This document shows, piece by piece, positions 16,936 through 25,240 of a stretch of 64,000 nucleotides of DNA. Numbering within the stretch: the first letter of the stretch is position 1; every line of letters begins with the position of its first letter. The translations under genes were made by a program, and so were the position numbers. The notes beneath the pieces are model-generated. The model did not search any database. It was not told the origin of the DNA and saw only the letters and a list, made by a program, of their open reading frames with translations. The stretch comes from Minisyncoccota bacterium (GTDB lineage: Bacteria; Patescibacteria; Microgenomatia; UBA1400; PJMF01), in NCBI GenBank assembly GCA_012515515.1, contig JAAYYE010000006.1, positions 1-64,000 of the forward strand. The letters run 5' to 3'.

Positions 16936-17985
16936 ATGAAAAATTTTGCCATTAATGGCCTTGGTCGAATTGGTCGCCTTGCTTTTAGAGTGTGGTTTGC
17001 CAAACATCGTCAAGTTTTAGACCTAAAAGTCATTAATACTTCAGGATCAATGGATGTGGAAGGCTGGGCTAAATTATTAAAATATGACAGCATTTATGGC
17101 ACCTTTAATGAGGCAATTAGCTTTGAAGAGTTAAAAAAAGTTAAAGACTTGGCAGATGGCGAAATTGAGCTTGGTTATTTAATTATTGGCGAACATAGAA
17201 TTGTAGTGACTGCCGAGCGCGACCCAGCTAAAATCCCCTGGGAAAAATATGAAGTCTACAGTGTCTTAGAATCAACCGGCGCTTTTGAAAAAGCTAAAAA
17301 AGCGGCTCTACATTTGCAAGCAGGCGCTAAAAAGGTTTTACTCTCTGCACCAGGGAAAGAAGATCCAGATAATTTAATCAACACCGCTGTCATTGGCGTC
17401 AATGAAATTGATCAAAGTAAAGATATTTTTTCCAATGCTTCTTGTACCACTAATTGTGTCGCACCAGTTGTGCAAATTATTCAAGATAATTTCGGCATCG
17501 AAAAAGCCATTTTAACCACTATTCACTCTTTTACCAGTGATCAAAATTTACATGACAATTCTCACCATAAAGATTTGCGACGCGCTCGATCAGCAACCCT
17601 CAATTTAGTGCCAACTTCGACTGGAGCAGCCAAAGCCACAGCTGACATTATCCCCAGCCTTAAGAGTAAATTCGACGGCCTAGCTATTCGTGTACCTACT
17701 CCAACGGTGTCTATTTCTGACATTACTTTTTTGTTAAGTAAAGACAGTAAGCTAGAAGACATCAAACAAACTTTTATCGAAGCCGCTCGGGGCAAATATC
17801 AGGGAATTGTCGCAGTGAGCGAGGAGCCCCTGGTATCTAGTGATTTTATCGCTTGTGAGTATAGTGCGGTGGTAGATTTACCACTTCTACAATTAATTGA
17901 TGGCAATTTATTAAAGGTAATCGCCTGGTACGATAATGAGTGGGGCTACACCTGTCGCTTAATGGAACAATTAAGCAAAATTTAA
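16936..17985 (+). CDS. gap: Glyceraldehyde-3-phosphate dehydrogenase
   Basis: Oxidises glyceraldehyde 3-phosphate to 1,3-bisphosphoglycerate with NAD(P). Rossmann start FAINGLGRIGRLAFR; catalytic Cys in NASCTTNCVAP near residue 168; His partner region TTIHSFTSDQ; phosphate site STGAAKA; C-terminal WYDNEWGYTCRL. 349 residues. A strong Shine-Dalgarno AAGGAG (16923-16928) stands 7 bases before ATG, one of the few perfect ones in the window. It follows the FemAB-like gene by 20 bases and is probably cotranscribed with it. Confidence 0.97.
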   Translation: MKNFAINGLGRIGRLAFRVWFAKHRQVLDLKVINTSGSMDVEGWAKLLKYDSIYGTFNEAISFEELKKVKDLADGEIELGYLIIGEHRIVVTAERDPAKIPWEKYEVYSVLESTGAFEKAKKAALHLQAGAKKVLLSAPGKEDPDNLINTAVIGVNEIDQSKDIFSNASCTTNCVAPVVQIIQDNFGIEKAILTTIHSFTSDQNLHDNSHHKDLRRARSATLNLVPTSTGAAKATADIIPSLKSKFDGLAIRVPTPTVSISDITFLLSKDSKLEDIKQTFIEAARGKYQGIVAVSEEPLVSSDFIACEYSAVVDLPLLQLIDGNLLKVIAWYDNEWGYTCRLMEQLSKI

Positions 17986-18045
17986 TAAGTAGCACGCATT
18001 TGACTAGGTTTTTCAAGCCCTCTAACCAGCTGCTAAATCATGAGG

Positions 18046-18051
18046 TATAAT
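18046..18051 (+). promoter_or_regulatory. -10 box of tig
   Basis: TATAAT, 8 bases before ATG 18060; predicted start near 18058, so almost leaderless. Confidence 0.55.
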
Positions 18052-18059
18052 GCTTGCTT

Positions 18060-19061
18060 ATGACAAAAACGAAAAAAGCACAACAGGCTAGTGTCAACTC
18101 CAAAGAAACTAAAAAACCCTCTTTAATTAGTCCTAATGATCAATTGCGGATTAATATTGCTTGGTCTGAAATTGAACAGCCCTATCAAAAAACCATTCGT
18201 GATCTGGCAAAAAAGCTGAAAGTTGAAGGCTTTCGCCAGGGGAAAGTGCCTTTAGCTATCGCAGAAAAGCAAATTTCTTTAGAAAAAGCAGCAGAAATTA
18301 TTCTCAAAGATATTTTACCCGATAAATACATTAAAGCTTTAAAAGAAAGCAAAAAACAAGCCATTACTGCCCCAGAATACCATTTGGTGTCGCTCAAAAA
18401 AGGTGAAGATTGGGTAATAGATGCTTACTTTTGTGAAGCTCCACAAATCAAGCTCAAAGATTATAAAAATCACATTAAAACTGCTAAAAAAGCCGCTGCT
18501 GAATTTATCAAAAAACACAATGAGACCAAACCAGAAGTAAAAACCGAAAAAATAGAAAAAAAAGATGGAAAAAAAGAGGAAAAAACTCAAAGTGAAGCTT
18601 CAAAAACAGCCGGTCAAGCTCCAGCAAAACTCTCTCCAGATCAAGAAAAGGAAATTTACTACCAACATATTCTGCGAGAATTAGTGCTTAATATTCGTCC
18701 AAGCATTGGTGAGCTGTTACTGCGTCGGGAAACTCAAGCAGAATTTGCAAGATTTAAAGAACAGCTAGCTGCCTATCAATTAAGTCTTGAAAAATATTTA
18801 GCACAGCGACAAATCACTATAGAAGAACTAAGCAATGAGTTGGCTGGTACAGTCTTAAATCGTTTACAAATCGATTTTGTCTTAGCGGCAATTGCCAGGG
18901 AGCGTCAATTAAAAGTTAGCGATCAAGATCTGCAGAAAGCCTTGGCTGATATTCAAGACGAAAAACTTCGCGAACAAATTTCAGCCCATGAACATTATCT
19001 GGATAGTTTTAAGGCTCAATTATTGCGTCAACAAACTATTAATAGCTTATTAGAAGATTAA
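18060..19061 (+). CDS. tig: Trigger factor lacking the PPIase domain
   Basis: Ribosome-bound chaperone that receives nascent chains. 333 residues against about 430 in E. coli. The N-terminal ribosome-binding domain is clear, with the signature GFRQGKVP near residue 60. Around residue 150-190, where the FKBP-type PPIase domain should begin, there is instead a Lys/Glu-rich low-complexity linker (ETKPEVKTEKIEKKDGKK and on), followed by the helical C-terminal arms (about 195-333). Start ATG 18060 is chosen from the -10 position; an in-frame TTG lies six bases upstream. Confident for the family, fairly confident for the missing domain. Confidence 0.85.
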   Translation: MTKTKKAQQASVNSKETKKPSLISPNDQLRINIAWSEIEQPYQKTIRDLAKKLKVEGFRQGKVPLAIAEKQISLEKAAEIILKDILPDKYIKALKESKKQAITAPEYHLVSLKKGEDWVIDAYFCEAPQIKLKDYKNHIKTAKKAAAEFIKKHNETKPEVKTEKIEKKDGKKEEKTQSEASKTAGQAPAKLSPDQEKEIYYQHILRELVLNIRPSIGELLLRRETQAEFARFKEQLAAYQLSLEKYLAQRQITIEELSNELAGTVLNRLQIDFVLAAIARERQLKVSDQDLQKALADIQDEKLREQISAHEHYLDSFKAQLLRQQTINSLLED

Positions 19062-19094
19062 GCACTTAGTTTTTACTGATTCCAGAGGAAAAAC

Positions 19095-19123
19095 TTGACT
19101 TTGTACTATTTTGATCCTATAAT
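19095..19123 (+). promoter_or_regulatory. Near-consensus sigma-70 promoter
   Basis: TTGACT (19095-19100), 17-base spacer, TATAAT (19118-19123). This is the best match to the consensus in the window and would start transcription near 19130, about 57 bases before the hypothetical gene at 19187. Confidence 0.75.
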
Positions 19124-19186
19124 ATATAGTTGATCTAATAAGTACTTTTAGTATTTATTGTTCTTTTCGCTAAACACGCTACAATC

Positions 19187-19837
19187 ATGAATAACTTGAA
19201 TCAAAATAATAAATCATCAGCGAGGAATACTACTGGGCAAAATCAAAATTTGGCCAGAGCTCTTCTAGAGAGAGAAAAAAACGCTAATTCTTATATTCAC
19301 TCAAGCGATGGTGGACATGATCAGCTAGATGCTTTTGCACGCGCCTTGAGTCAAAGTGGAGGAGACGCATTTTCTTCACTAGATAATAATGAGCGAAGAA
19401 TTCAGGCTAGTGAGCTTGCTCAACAACAAAAAGAAGCTTTACGCCAAAAATTACATGATCGCATCAATCCAGTTGAAACTCATGAAATTTTTACTGCTCA
19501 AGCTGAGCGAAATCTTAAAGAACTACAAGCAACTCGAGAAGAATTAAAAATGTTGGCTGCAGATATTAAAAACTTGGACAAAGAAATCGATCTTGCTCTC
19601 AGTCGAGAAGTGGTTGATCCTGGTACTACCGGCATCGGCTTCTTTAATTTTTTTCACAAACTCCGCGAGTGGATTATGTTGTTACGCCAACAAGTTAATA
19701 GCGCTCGAACTTGGATGAATCAAGTAGCTGGCAAGGGTAAAAAGGGACGAGGAACAGCTTTCAGCTTTAAAAACAGTAAAAGTGTTCATGATGCCATGAA
19801 TAGTGAGAGAAATTTTGGCATGAACATGGGTGGCTAA
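19187..19837 (+). CDS. Conserved CPR-type hypothetical protein (possibly DUF5660-like)
   Basis: 216 residues, no signal peptide. The first 60 residues are Asn/Ser/Gln-rich; a charged helical, probably coiled-coil segment (about 65-145) follows. The C-terminal part, LREWIMLLRQQVNSARTWM then KGKKGRG and KSVHDAMNSERNFG, resembles the C-terminal signature I remember for DUF5660 proteins of Microgenomates (SRTW then basic residues). That family call is from memory and tentative; function unknown. The gene has the strongest promoter in the window, suggesting an abundant product. Its 3' end, including the stop, is tandemly duplicated. Confidence 0.7.
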   Translation: MNNLNQNNKSSARNTTGQNQNLARALLEREKNANSYIHSSDGGHDQLDAFARALSQSGGDAFSSLDNNERRIQASELAQQQKEALRQKLHDRINPVETHEIFTAQAERNLKELQATREELKMLAADIKNLDKEIDLALSREVVDPGTTGIGFFNFFHKLREWIMLLRQQVNSARTWMNQVAGKGKKGRGTAFSFKNSKSVHDAMNSERNFGMNMGG

Positions 19838-19899
19838 ATATTCCCTTAGCTTAATTTTGACACGAACGCGGGTGGCTAAATATCCCATTGGCTTAATTT
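19817..19899 (+). repeat. 42-bp tandem duplication spanning a stop codon
   Basis: Two diverged copies (19817-19858 and 19859-19899) share GGGTGGCTAAATAT and GCTTAATTT. The first copy holds the stop of the 216-residue gene; the second holds the stop of the convergent gene (19876-19878, minus). Confidence 0.8.
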
Positions 19900-20451
19900 C
19901 ACAGCAAAATCATAAGCTAAGCTTACTTGATCTTGCTCAAGTGATAATTTTTCTTTTTCAATCTCCTCTGACAATCGCTTGATTTCAGCACTTAATTGAT
20001 CAATATTTGAATTTGTTAATTCCTGAAGCTCATTTTGATCTTTAATGTATTGTTGTACAAAACGAAGAATGGGTAAAATTTCCTCAGCCTTACTATTAAT
20101 GATTTTTTCACTTAATAAGTGTAGTGCCGAAGCTGAAACTTGGCTTGTTTCTTCTTCACTTAACCAATATTGAGTCCTAAGATTTATTTCGTTCTTACTA
20201 GCCTTGTTTCTTAAATTAATGACATTTTCTCTTGTTTGTGAATCAAGGGCTGTAATTAATTCATCTAAAAAAGGCACTGGACAAAAACTCAGCACTTCTA
20301 CGGCCAATGCTAGCCGTTGATCTGCTGCACTATCCGCATTATCTAATTGAAGCAATTGCTCGACTCGATCAAGAACACGACCTGGATCACCAAAAAAATA
20401 ATAATTAGCTGGTACATCCAGCTGTTTTTGTTTGATCTTTTCATCACTCAT
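19876..20451 (-). CDS. Hypothetical helical protein
   Basis: 191 residues, mostly alpha-helical, no signal peptide or membrane segment. Features visible: PANYYFFGDPGRVLDRVEQL near residues 15-35, a middle part resembling short helical repeats (ALAVEVLSFCPVPFLDELI), and a Glu/Lys-rich coiled-coil near the end (about 150-180). I do not recognise the family. It lies 42 bases after tRNA-Val on the same strand and converges on the 216-residue hypothetical, its stop falling inside the duplicated tail of that gene. Confidence 0.7.
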   Translation of the reverse strand: MSDEKIKQKQLDVPANYYFFGDPGRVLDRVEQLLQLDNADSAADQRLALAVEVLSFCPVPFLDELITALDSQTRENVINLRNKASKNEINLRTQYWLSEEETSQVSASALHLLSEKIINSKAEEILPILRFVQQYIKDQNELQELTNSNIDQLSAEIKRLSEEIEKEKLSLEQDQVSLAYDFAVKLSQWDI

Positions 20452-20492
20452 AAGCCCCTTACTAGGGCAGACTAGTTGTCAATACTAAAAAG

Positions 20493-20566
20493 TGAGCTTG
20501 AGAGGACTCGAACCTCTGACCTCTTCGATGTCAACGAAGCGCTCTAACCAACTGAGCTACAAGCTC
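20493..20566 (-). tRNA. tRNA-Val (GAC anticodon)
   Basis: Read on the minus strand: acceptor GAGCTTG with CAAGCTC and discriminator A; D arm TAGCTCAGTTGGTTAGAGC; anticodon stem CTTCG/CGAAG around TTGACAT, anticodon GAC; T arm AGAGGTTCGAGTCCTCT. CCA is not encoded. Confidence 0.95.
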
Positions 20567-20584
20567 GATCATGAAGCAAATTGC

Positions 20585-20613
20585 ATTATACTTGATGATA
20601 GTTGGCAAATCAA
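20585..20613 (-). promoter_or_regulatory. Promoter of tRNA-Val
   Basis: On the minus strand TTGATT (20613-20608), 17-base spacer, TATAAT (20590-20585); predicted start near 20578, 12 bases before the tRNA. Confidence 0.65.
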
Positions 20614-20638
20614 TCTGTTTTTTTTGCTAAAAAATTCA

Positions 20639-20647
20639 TGTTATAAT
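20639..20647 (+). promoter_or_regulatory. Upstream extended -10 of the infC operon (P1)
   Basis: TGTTATAAT. Transcripts from here would carry a leader of about 90 bases that includes the 19-bp palindrome at 20681-20699. Confidence 0.5.
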
Positions 20648-20680
20648 CATTAAGGAAATTTGGAGAACATTAACTGTTGA

Positions 20681-20699
20681 TAATCTCTGCCAGAGATTA
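20681..20699. promoter_or_regulatory. Perfect 19-bp palindrome, candidate operator
   Basis: TAATCTCTG and CAGAGATTA around a single C. It lies between two -10 boxes (P1 20639-20647, P2 20727-20732). The one-base centre suits a dimeric DNA-binding protein better than an RNA hairpin. Inference only. Confidence 0.5.
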
Positions 20700-20726
20700 C
20701 TCACTAGTTTTTTGGGTAATTTATAG

Positions 20727-20732
20727 TATAAT
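20727..20732 (+). promoter_or_regulatory. Proximal -10 of infC (P2)
   Basis: TATAAT 12 bases before the GTG start; leader about 6 bases. Confidence 0.5.
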
Positions 20733-20744
20733 TCTTAACCTCAG

Positions 20745-21323
20745 GTGATCAGAAAAAAATATAACAAACATATAAAAGATAACTTATTTGTGAAAGCGAA
20801 TGCCAACATTCGTTTTCCAGAGGTGCGCGTTTTAACAGAACATGGTGAGATGGTGGGCACCATGTCGTCTAGAGAAGCTTTTGTGAAAGCCATGGACGAG
20901 GGTAAAGACTTGGTATTAATTACTGAAAAATCTCAACCGCCCATTGTTAAGATTATTGAATTGTCGAAATACAAATATCAGTTAAAAAAGAAAGAAGCTG
21001 ATAATCGTAAAAAATCGAAAATTCAAGATCTAAAAGAACTGCGTTTCTCACCGGTAATCGGTGAGGGTGATTATCAAACCAGATTAAAACAGTTAAGAGA
21101 ATTTTTGACCAAGGGTCACAAGGTAAAAATTACTCTTTTCTTTAAAGGTCGACAAATCACTCATAAAAAAACCGGTTATGAAGTTTTTGCAAGAATCGTT
21201 GAAGATTGTCAAGATTTAGCAAAACTCGAAATTGAGCCTCGCCTAATTGGCAAAAAGCTACAAGCTCAATTAGCGCCACTGGGCAAAGAAAACAAAAACA
21301 AGGATAGTCATGAAAAAAATTAA
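20745..21323 (+). CDS. infC: Translation initiation factor IF-3
   Basis: Binds the 30S subunit, checks the start codon and prevents subunit joining. 192 residues with the N domain signature NANIRFPEVRVLTEHGE, the Lys-rich linker helix (YKYQLKKKEADNRKK) and the C domain (KELRFSPVIGEGDYQTRLKQ, then the VKITLFFKGRQITHKKTG strand). It starts with GTG at 20745; no Shine-Dalgarno is seen, and a second GTG at 20790 would give a shorter N-terminus closer to many IF-3 proteins. First gene of the classic infC-rpmI-rplT operon; it overlaps rpmI by 14 bases. Confidence 0.95.
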   Translation: MIRKKYNKHIKDNLFVKANANIRFPEVRVLTEHGEMVGTMSSREAFVKAMDEGKDLVLITEKSQPPIVKIIELSKYKYQLKKKEADNRKKSKIQDLKELRFSPVIGEGDYQTRLKQLREFLTKGHKVKITLFFKGRQITHKKTGYEVFARIVEDCQDLAKLEIEPRLIGKKLQAQLAPLGKENKNKDSHEKN

Positions 21324-21513
21324 AGTTAAAACTAGAAAAGGCGTGGCCCGTCGTTTTCATATTACTGGCACTGGCAAAGTGATGCGACGTATTCAAAATC
21401 GTCGTCATTTGCGCAGAAACAAAAGTAAAAAAGCTATTCGTAATTACCGTATCCCCGTTGAAGTTAAGGGTCCTTACGCATTAAAAATTAAAAGAATGCT
21501 CGGTCTTAATTAA
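21310..21513 (+). CDS. rpmI: 50S ribosomal protein bL35
   Basis: 67 residues, highly basic, with the L35 pattern KVKTRKGVARRFHITGTGKV and RNRRHLRRNKSKKAIR-like core. Start ATG overlaps the end of infC, typical for translational coupling in this operon. Confidence 0.96.
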   Translation: MKKIKVKTRKGVARRFHITGTGKVMRRIQNRRHLRRNKSKKAIRNYRIPVEVKGPYALKIKRMLGLN

Positions 21514-21530
21514 TTTGTCAGAAAGTTATT

Positions 21531-21884
21531 ATGCCAAGAACAAGAACTGGTACTGTTAGACATCGTCGCCATAAAAAAGTGTTAAAGTTAACCAAGGGTT
21601 TTCGCGGAGCTAATAGTCGTTTATACAAAAGAGCCAAAGAAGCCCTGCTTCATTCTGGTCAATACGCTTATATTGGTCGTAAACTACGCAAACGAGACAT
21701 GCGTAAGTTGTGGATTATGCGAATTAATGCTGGTTTACATCAAATCAATCAACAATTTAATTATTCACGATTTATTAATAATCTAAAAAAAGCCAACATT
21801 GCTCTGAATCGTAAAGTCTTGAGCGAATTAGCTGTTAGCGACTTCGACACTTTCAAAGAAATTGTGCTTAAAGCACAACAATAA
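21531..21884 (+). CDS. rplT: 50S ribosomal protein bL20
   Basis: 117 residues with the L20 hallmark RHRRHKKVLKLTKGFRGA near the start and DMRKLWIMRINAGLHQ in the middle. L20 is needed for early 50S assembly and in many bacteria represses its own operon through a leader structure; no convincing L20-binding mimic is seen here. Last gene of the operon, followed by a strong terminator. Confidence 0.97.
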   Translation: MPRTRTGTVRHRRHKKVLKLTKGFRGANSRLYKRAKEALLHSGQYAYIGRKLRKRDMRKLWIMRINAGLHQINQQFNYSRFINNLKKANIALNRKVLSELAVSDFDTFKEIVLKAQQ

Positions 21885-21986
21885 TTATTGAAAAATTGGC
21901 ATGAATTTATCAAGCCTAAACAAAAAACACCGCTTTACTCAAAAGTTTTTTAGCTTGAGAGTGGGGTAGTGATTTTACAATTTGGT

Positions 21987-22015
21987 AAAAAACCCCGCTA
22001 CAAAGCGGGGTTTTT
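21987..22015 (+). terminator. Terminator of infC-rpmI-rplT
   Basis: CCCCGCT (21993-21999) and AGCGGGG (22004-22010) around ACAA, flanked by A and T tracts; ends in TTTTT. Confidence 0.92.
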
Positions 22016-22049
22016 AGAATTAACAATAAGAGAAAAAACACAAAAAAAC

Positions 22050-22058
22050 TGCTAAAAT
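22050..22058 (+). promoter_or_regulatory. Extended -10 of pheS-pheT
   Basis: TGCTAAAAT just after the rplT terminator; start near 22065, leader about 26 bases. Confidence 0.55.
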
Positions 22059-22090
22059 ACTAAAAGAAAAGATTAGAAAGAAAATTAAAC

Positions 22091-23155
22091 ATGTCTGCTT
22101 ACCAAAAATTAGTGACACAGGGTCAAGATTTGTTTGAGCAATTTCTCCAAGAAATCAATCAACAAAATGCTCAAGAATTAGCAGTTAAATATTTGGGTAA
22201 AAAGGGCTTATTTAATCAACTCGCTGCGCAAATTAAAATTTTAACAAAAGAAGAAAAAAAAGATTTCGGCAGAGAACTCAACCAATTAAAAAATAAACTC
22301 GAATCAAAACTGGCAGATTATCAAAAGCAAGATTTTGCAAGCCAAGTTCATCAAGACTTGACTATGCCGGGCATTCAGACCAAGGTTGGTCACTTACATC
22401 CAGTCTCTCAAGCCATTGAAGAAATTAGCCGAATTTTTGAAAAAATTGGTTTTGTTCGAATGAGCTATCCAGAAGTGGATTGGGATTATTACGTATTTGC
22501 AGCTCTCAATATGCCGACTAATCATCCAGCCCGCGATGAATGGGAAACTTTTTTTGTCGATCAAAAAGCTCATCCAAGCTTGGGCAAAATGGTGCTCACC
22601 ACCCACACTTCCAATGGTCAAGTCAGAGAAATGGAGCGAGTTAAAGGTCAATTGCCAATTCGCATGATGAATATCAGTCGTTGCTATAGACGTCAAAGTG
22701 ATAATACTCATACCCAAATGTTTCATCAGTTTGAGGGTTTAGTGATTGATAAAGACATCAATATTCAACATCTAAAAGGAACAATCGATTATTTTGCCAA
22801 AGAATTCTTTGGTCCAAAAACTAAAAGTCGCATTCGTCCATTTCATTTTAAATTTACTGAGCCATCTTTTGAAGTCGATTTTAGCTGTCATATTTGCCGA
22901 GGCACCGGCTACATTAAAGATGAGCATCATCACAAAATAAATTGCCGTTTTTGTAAGTCTGGTTGGCATGAAGTGGGTGGGGCAGGCATGGTCCATCCCA
23001 ATGTCTTAAAAGCGGGTGGCTTTGATAGTAATAAATATCGCGGTTTTGCTTTTGGTTGGGGAGTTGAGCGCAGTTACACCCTTAAACAAGATTTGAACAT
23101 CGACGACATTCGCTTATTTTATTCAGGTAATCAAGAATTTTTAGAACAATTTTAA
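22091..23155 (+). CDS. pheS: Phenylalanyl-tRNA synthetase alpha subunit
   Basis: Catalytic subunit that charges tRNA-Phe. 354 residues: N-terminal coiled coil (about 1-95), class II core with motif 2 in MNISRCYRRQSDNTHTQMFHQ and motif 3 near GFAFGWGVERSYTLK. A CxxC...CxxC insertion (CHICRGTGYIKDEHHHK then CRFC) just before GAGMVHPNVL is the zinc-binding type seen in several PheS lineages, here with an extra His-rich stretch. The pair pheS-pheT is separated by 27 bases. Confidence 0.97.
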   Translation: MSAYQKLVTQGQDLFEQFLQEINQQNAQELAVKYLGKKGLFNQLAAQIKILTKEEKKDFGRELNQLKNKLESKLADYQKQDFASQVHQDLTMPGIQTKVGHLHPVSQAIEEISRIFEKIGFVRMSYPEVDWDYYVFAALNMPTNHPARDEWETFFVDQKAHPSLGKMVLTTHTSNGQVREMERVKGQLPIRMMNISRCYRRQSDNTHTQMFHQFEGLVIDKDINIQHLKGTIDYFAKEFFGPKTKSRIRPFHFKFTEPSFEVDFSCHICRGTGYIKDEHHHKINCRFCKSGWHEVGGAGMVHPNVLKAGGFDSNKYRGFAFGWGVERSYTLKQDLNIDDIRLFYSGNQEFLEQF

Positions 23156-23182
23156 AAGAACAATGCAGATAACAAAGGATTC

Positions 23183-25240
23183 ATGAATATTTTAATACCA
23201 CATAGCTGGCTAGGTGAATATTTGTCCAGTAAAGCGCGAGCTAAAGATATTCAAAAATACCTCTCTTTGAGTGGTCCTTCTGTCGAACGCTTAAACACTG
23301 TCAAACTAGCTAGTGGTAAAAAAGACTATGTTTACGATATTGAAGTTAGTACTAATCGCGTTGACATGATGTCCATCGAGGGTATCGCCCGAGAAGCCAC
23401 GACCATCTTAAATAGAGCTGGCTACACAGCGCGCATGATTAAAAAAAATTGGCCAGCCCTTAAACAACACCCCCAGCGTAACTTGGCTTTGCCAGAAATT
23501 ATTTATGAAACTGAAGGTGTGAGAAGAGTGATGGCTGTTGTTTTAAGTGATATTAGCCAACAAAACAGTCCTCAATACATTCAAGATCGTTTACAAGCGG
23601 TGGCCATTAATGTGCACGACGCTGTCGTTGATATTAGCAATTATGTCACTCATGAATTAGGTCATCCTTGCCATGTCTTTGATTACGACAAAATTATGCA
23701 AATGGGTGGCAAAATTATTATTAAAGAAGCTAAACCAGGAAAAAAATTCATCACTTTGGATGAAGAAGTTCATCATACGGTAGGTGGAGAAATTGTTTTT
23801 GAAAATAGCGCTGGAGAAATTATTGATTTACCCGCGGTTAAAGGGACACTGAACACTGGTATCGATCAGAACACTAAAAACATACTATTTTGGATCGAAT
23901 CACTAGATGCTCATAAGGTGAGATATGCTTCAATGGCTCAAGCGATTCGCACCACAGCTGCCCAACTCAATGAAAAAAATGTTGATCCTTATTTAGCTGA
24001 AAAAGTGCTGCGCTATGCTGTTTATTTATTTGAAAAAATAGCTAAAGCTAAAGTTGCCAGTCCAGTTTATGATTATTTTCCAGATCAAAAATCCGGAAAT
24101 AAAATTATAGTTAATAGTCAATTAATTAAAGATTATTTAGGCATCGATTTACCCAAAAAAGAAATAACAGCGATTTTGAGAGATTTAGATTGCCAAGTAA
24201 CACTTACTAAAGATAAGCAGGCAGATAAAGACAGGCAGGTAGATCAATTTGTCATTCTTGCGCCAACTTATCGAGCTGACTTAGAAATTCCCGCTGACAT
24301 TATTGAAGAAATTGCTCGAATTTATGGTTATCATAATTTGCCCAGCCAATTAATGGCTGGCCAATTGCCCAGCGAGCATCCCCAGCAAAAGTTCTTTCAA
24401 GTCGAAAGTCGAATCAAAAACTTTTTAAGCCATTTGGCTTGGCAAGAAATATATAGCTATTCATTAGTTAGTGATAAGGAAGCCTTAATGTCGGGTTACT
24501 CTTTGGCCAGCCATCTAAAATTGAGCAATCCGCTTAAAGAAGAAAATGTTTATCTCCGTCGTTCAATTTTGCCTTCTCTAATTAGTATCATGCACAATAA
24601 TCCGCAGAATCATGATTGGCAATTGTTTGAAATTGCTAGAACTTATCAGCCGCAAAAAAATGCCCTACCCAAACAAGATAGCTATTTAGCCATGCTCAGT
24701 AGGAGAAATTTCCGTCAAGTTAAAGGTGATCTGGAATTATTACTCAAGCAATTTTTTATTTTAGAAAAAAAAGTTGTGGAGCTAGTTGTTGAAGAAATCA
24801 TGACCAAAAATCATAGTATTTATCAGCAAAGTGCTAAATTAATTATTAAAAAACCCCAGGAGCGACTAGTGCTTGGTCATTTACATCTTTTTGAAGATGG
24901 CTTGGCTGGCATCGAAATTAAATTAAATAATTTATTAAAAGTTGTTAATTTTTATCCTCATTATCAGAAAAGTAATCAGTATGCGCAAATTATTGAACAG
25001 CTCACTTTCACCTTAAAAAAACCAGTCGCAGTTGGTGATTTTATCAACACCCTGATTAAAAGCCACAAGGATATTAAAGATTTTACTTTGGTCAATGTTT
25101 ATCAAGATAATTATACTTTTGCTATTATTTATCAAGACAACAATAAAAATTTAAGCACAGAAGATGTTGAACCAATTCGCCAACAAGTGGTCAGTTTGGC
25201 AAAGAAAAAATTTCAAGCACAGTTGGTGGGAAAAATTTAA
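23183..25240 (+). CDS. pheT: Phenylalanyl-tRNA synthetase beta subunit, short form
   Basis: 685 residues against about 795 in E. coli. The N-terminal B1 start (PHSWLGEYLSSKARAKDIQ) passes directly to DIEVSTNRVDMMSIEGIARE, so the EMAP-like tRNA-binding insertion is missing. The B3/B4 editing domain, B5 (IIEEIARIYGYHNLP), the class II-like core and a C-terminal ferredoxin-like anticodon-binding domain are present. A Shine-Dalgarno AAAGGA precedes ATG. A short internal repeat around KDKQADKDRQVDQ marks a local duplication. The 3' end may overlap the next gene by 77 bases. Confidence 0.95.
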   Translation: MNILIPHSWLGEYLSSKARAKDIQKYLSLSGPSVERLNTVKLASGKKDYVYDIEVSTNRVDMMSIEGIAREATTILNRAGYTARMIKKNWPALKQHPQRNLALPEIIYETEGVRRVMAVVLSDISQQNSPQYIQDRLQAVAINVHDAVVDISNYVTHELGHPCHVFDYDKIMQMGGKIIIKEAKPGKKFITLDEEVHHTVGGEIVFENSAGEIIDLPAVKGTLNTGIDQNTKNILFWIESLDAHKVRYASMAQAIRTTAAQLNEKNVDPYLAEKVLRYAVYLFEKIAKAKVASPVYDYFPDQKSGNKIIVNSQLIKDYLGIDLPKKEITAILRDLDCQVTLTKDKQADKDRQVDQFVILAPTYRADLEIPADIIEEIARIYGYHNLPSQLMAGQLPSEHPQQKFFQVESRIKNFLSHLAWQEIYSYSLVSDKEALMSGYSLASHLKLSNPLKEENVYLRRSILPSLISIMHNNPQNHDWQLFEIARTYQPQKNALPKQDSYLAMLSRRNFRQVKGDLELLLKQFFILEKKVVELVVEEIMTKNHSIYQQSAKLIIKKPQERLVLGHLHLFEDGLAGIEIKLNNLLKVVNFYPHYQKSNQYAQIIEQLTFTLKKPVAVGDFINTLIKSHKDIKDFTLVNVYQDNYTFAIIYQDNNKNLSTEDVEPIRQQVVSLAKKKFQAQLVGKI

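Noticed and set aside
19180..19185. TACAAT one base before the 216-residue gene as its promoter
   Set aside because: It would start transcription inside the gene past the ATG; the TTGACT-17-TATAAT promoter upstream is far better.
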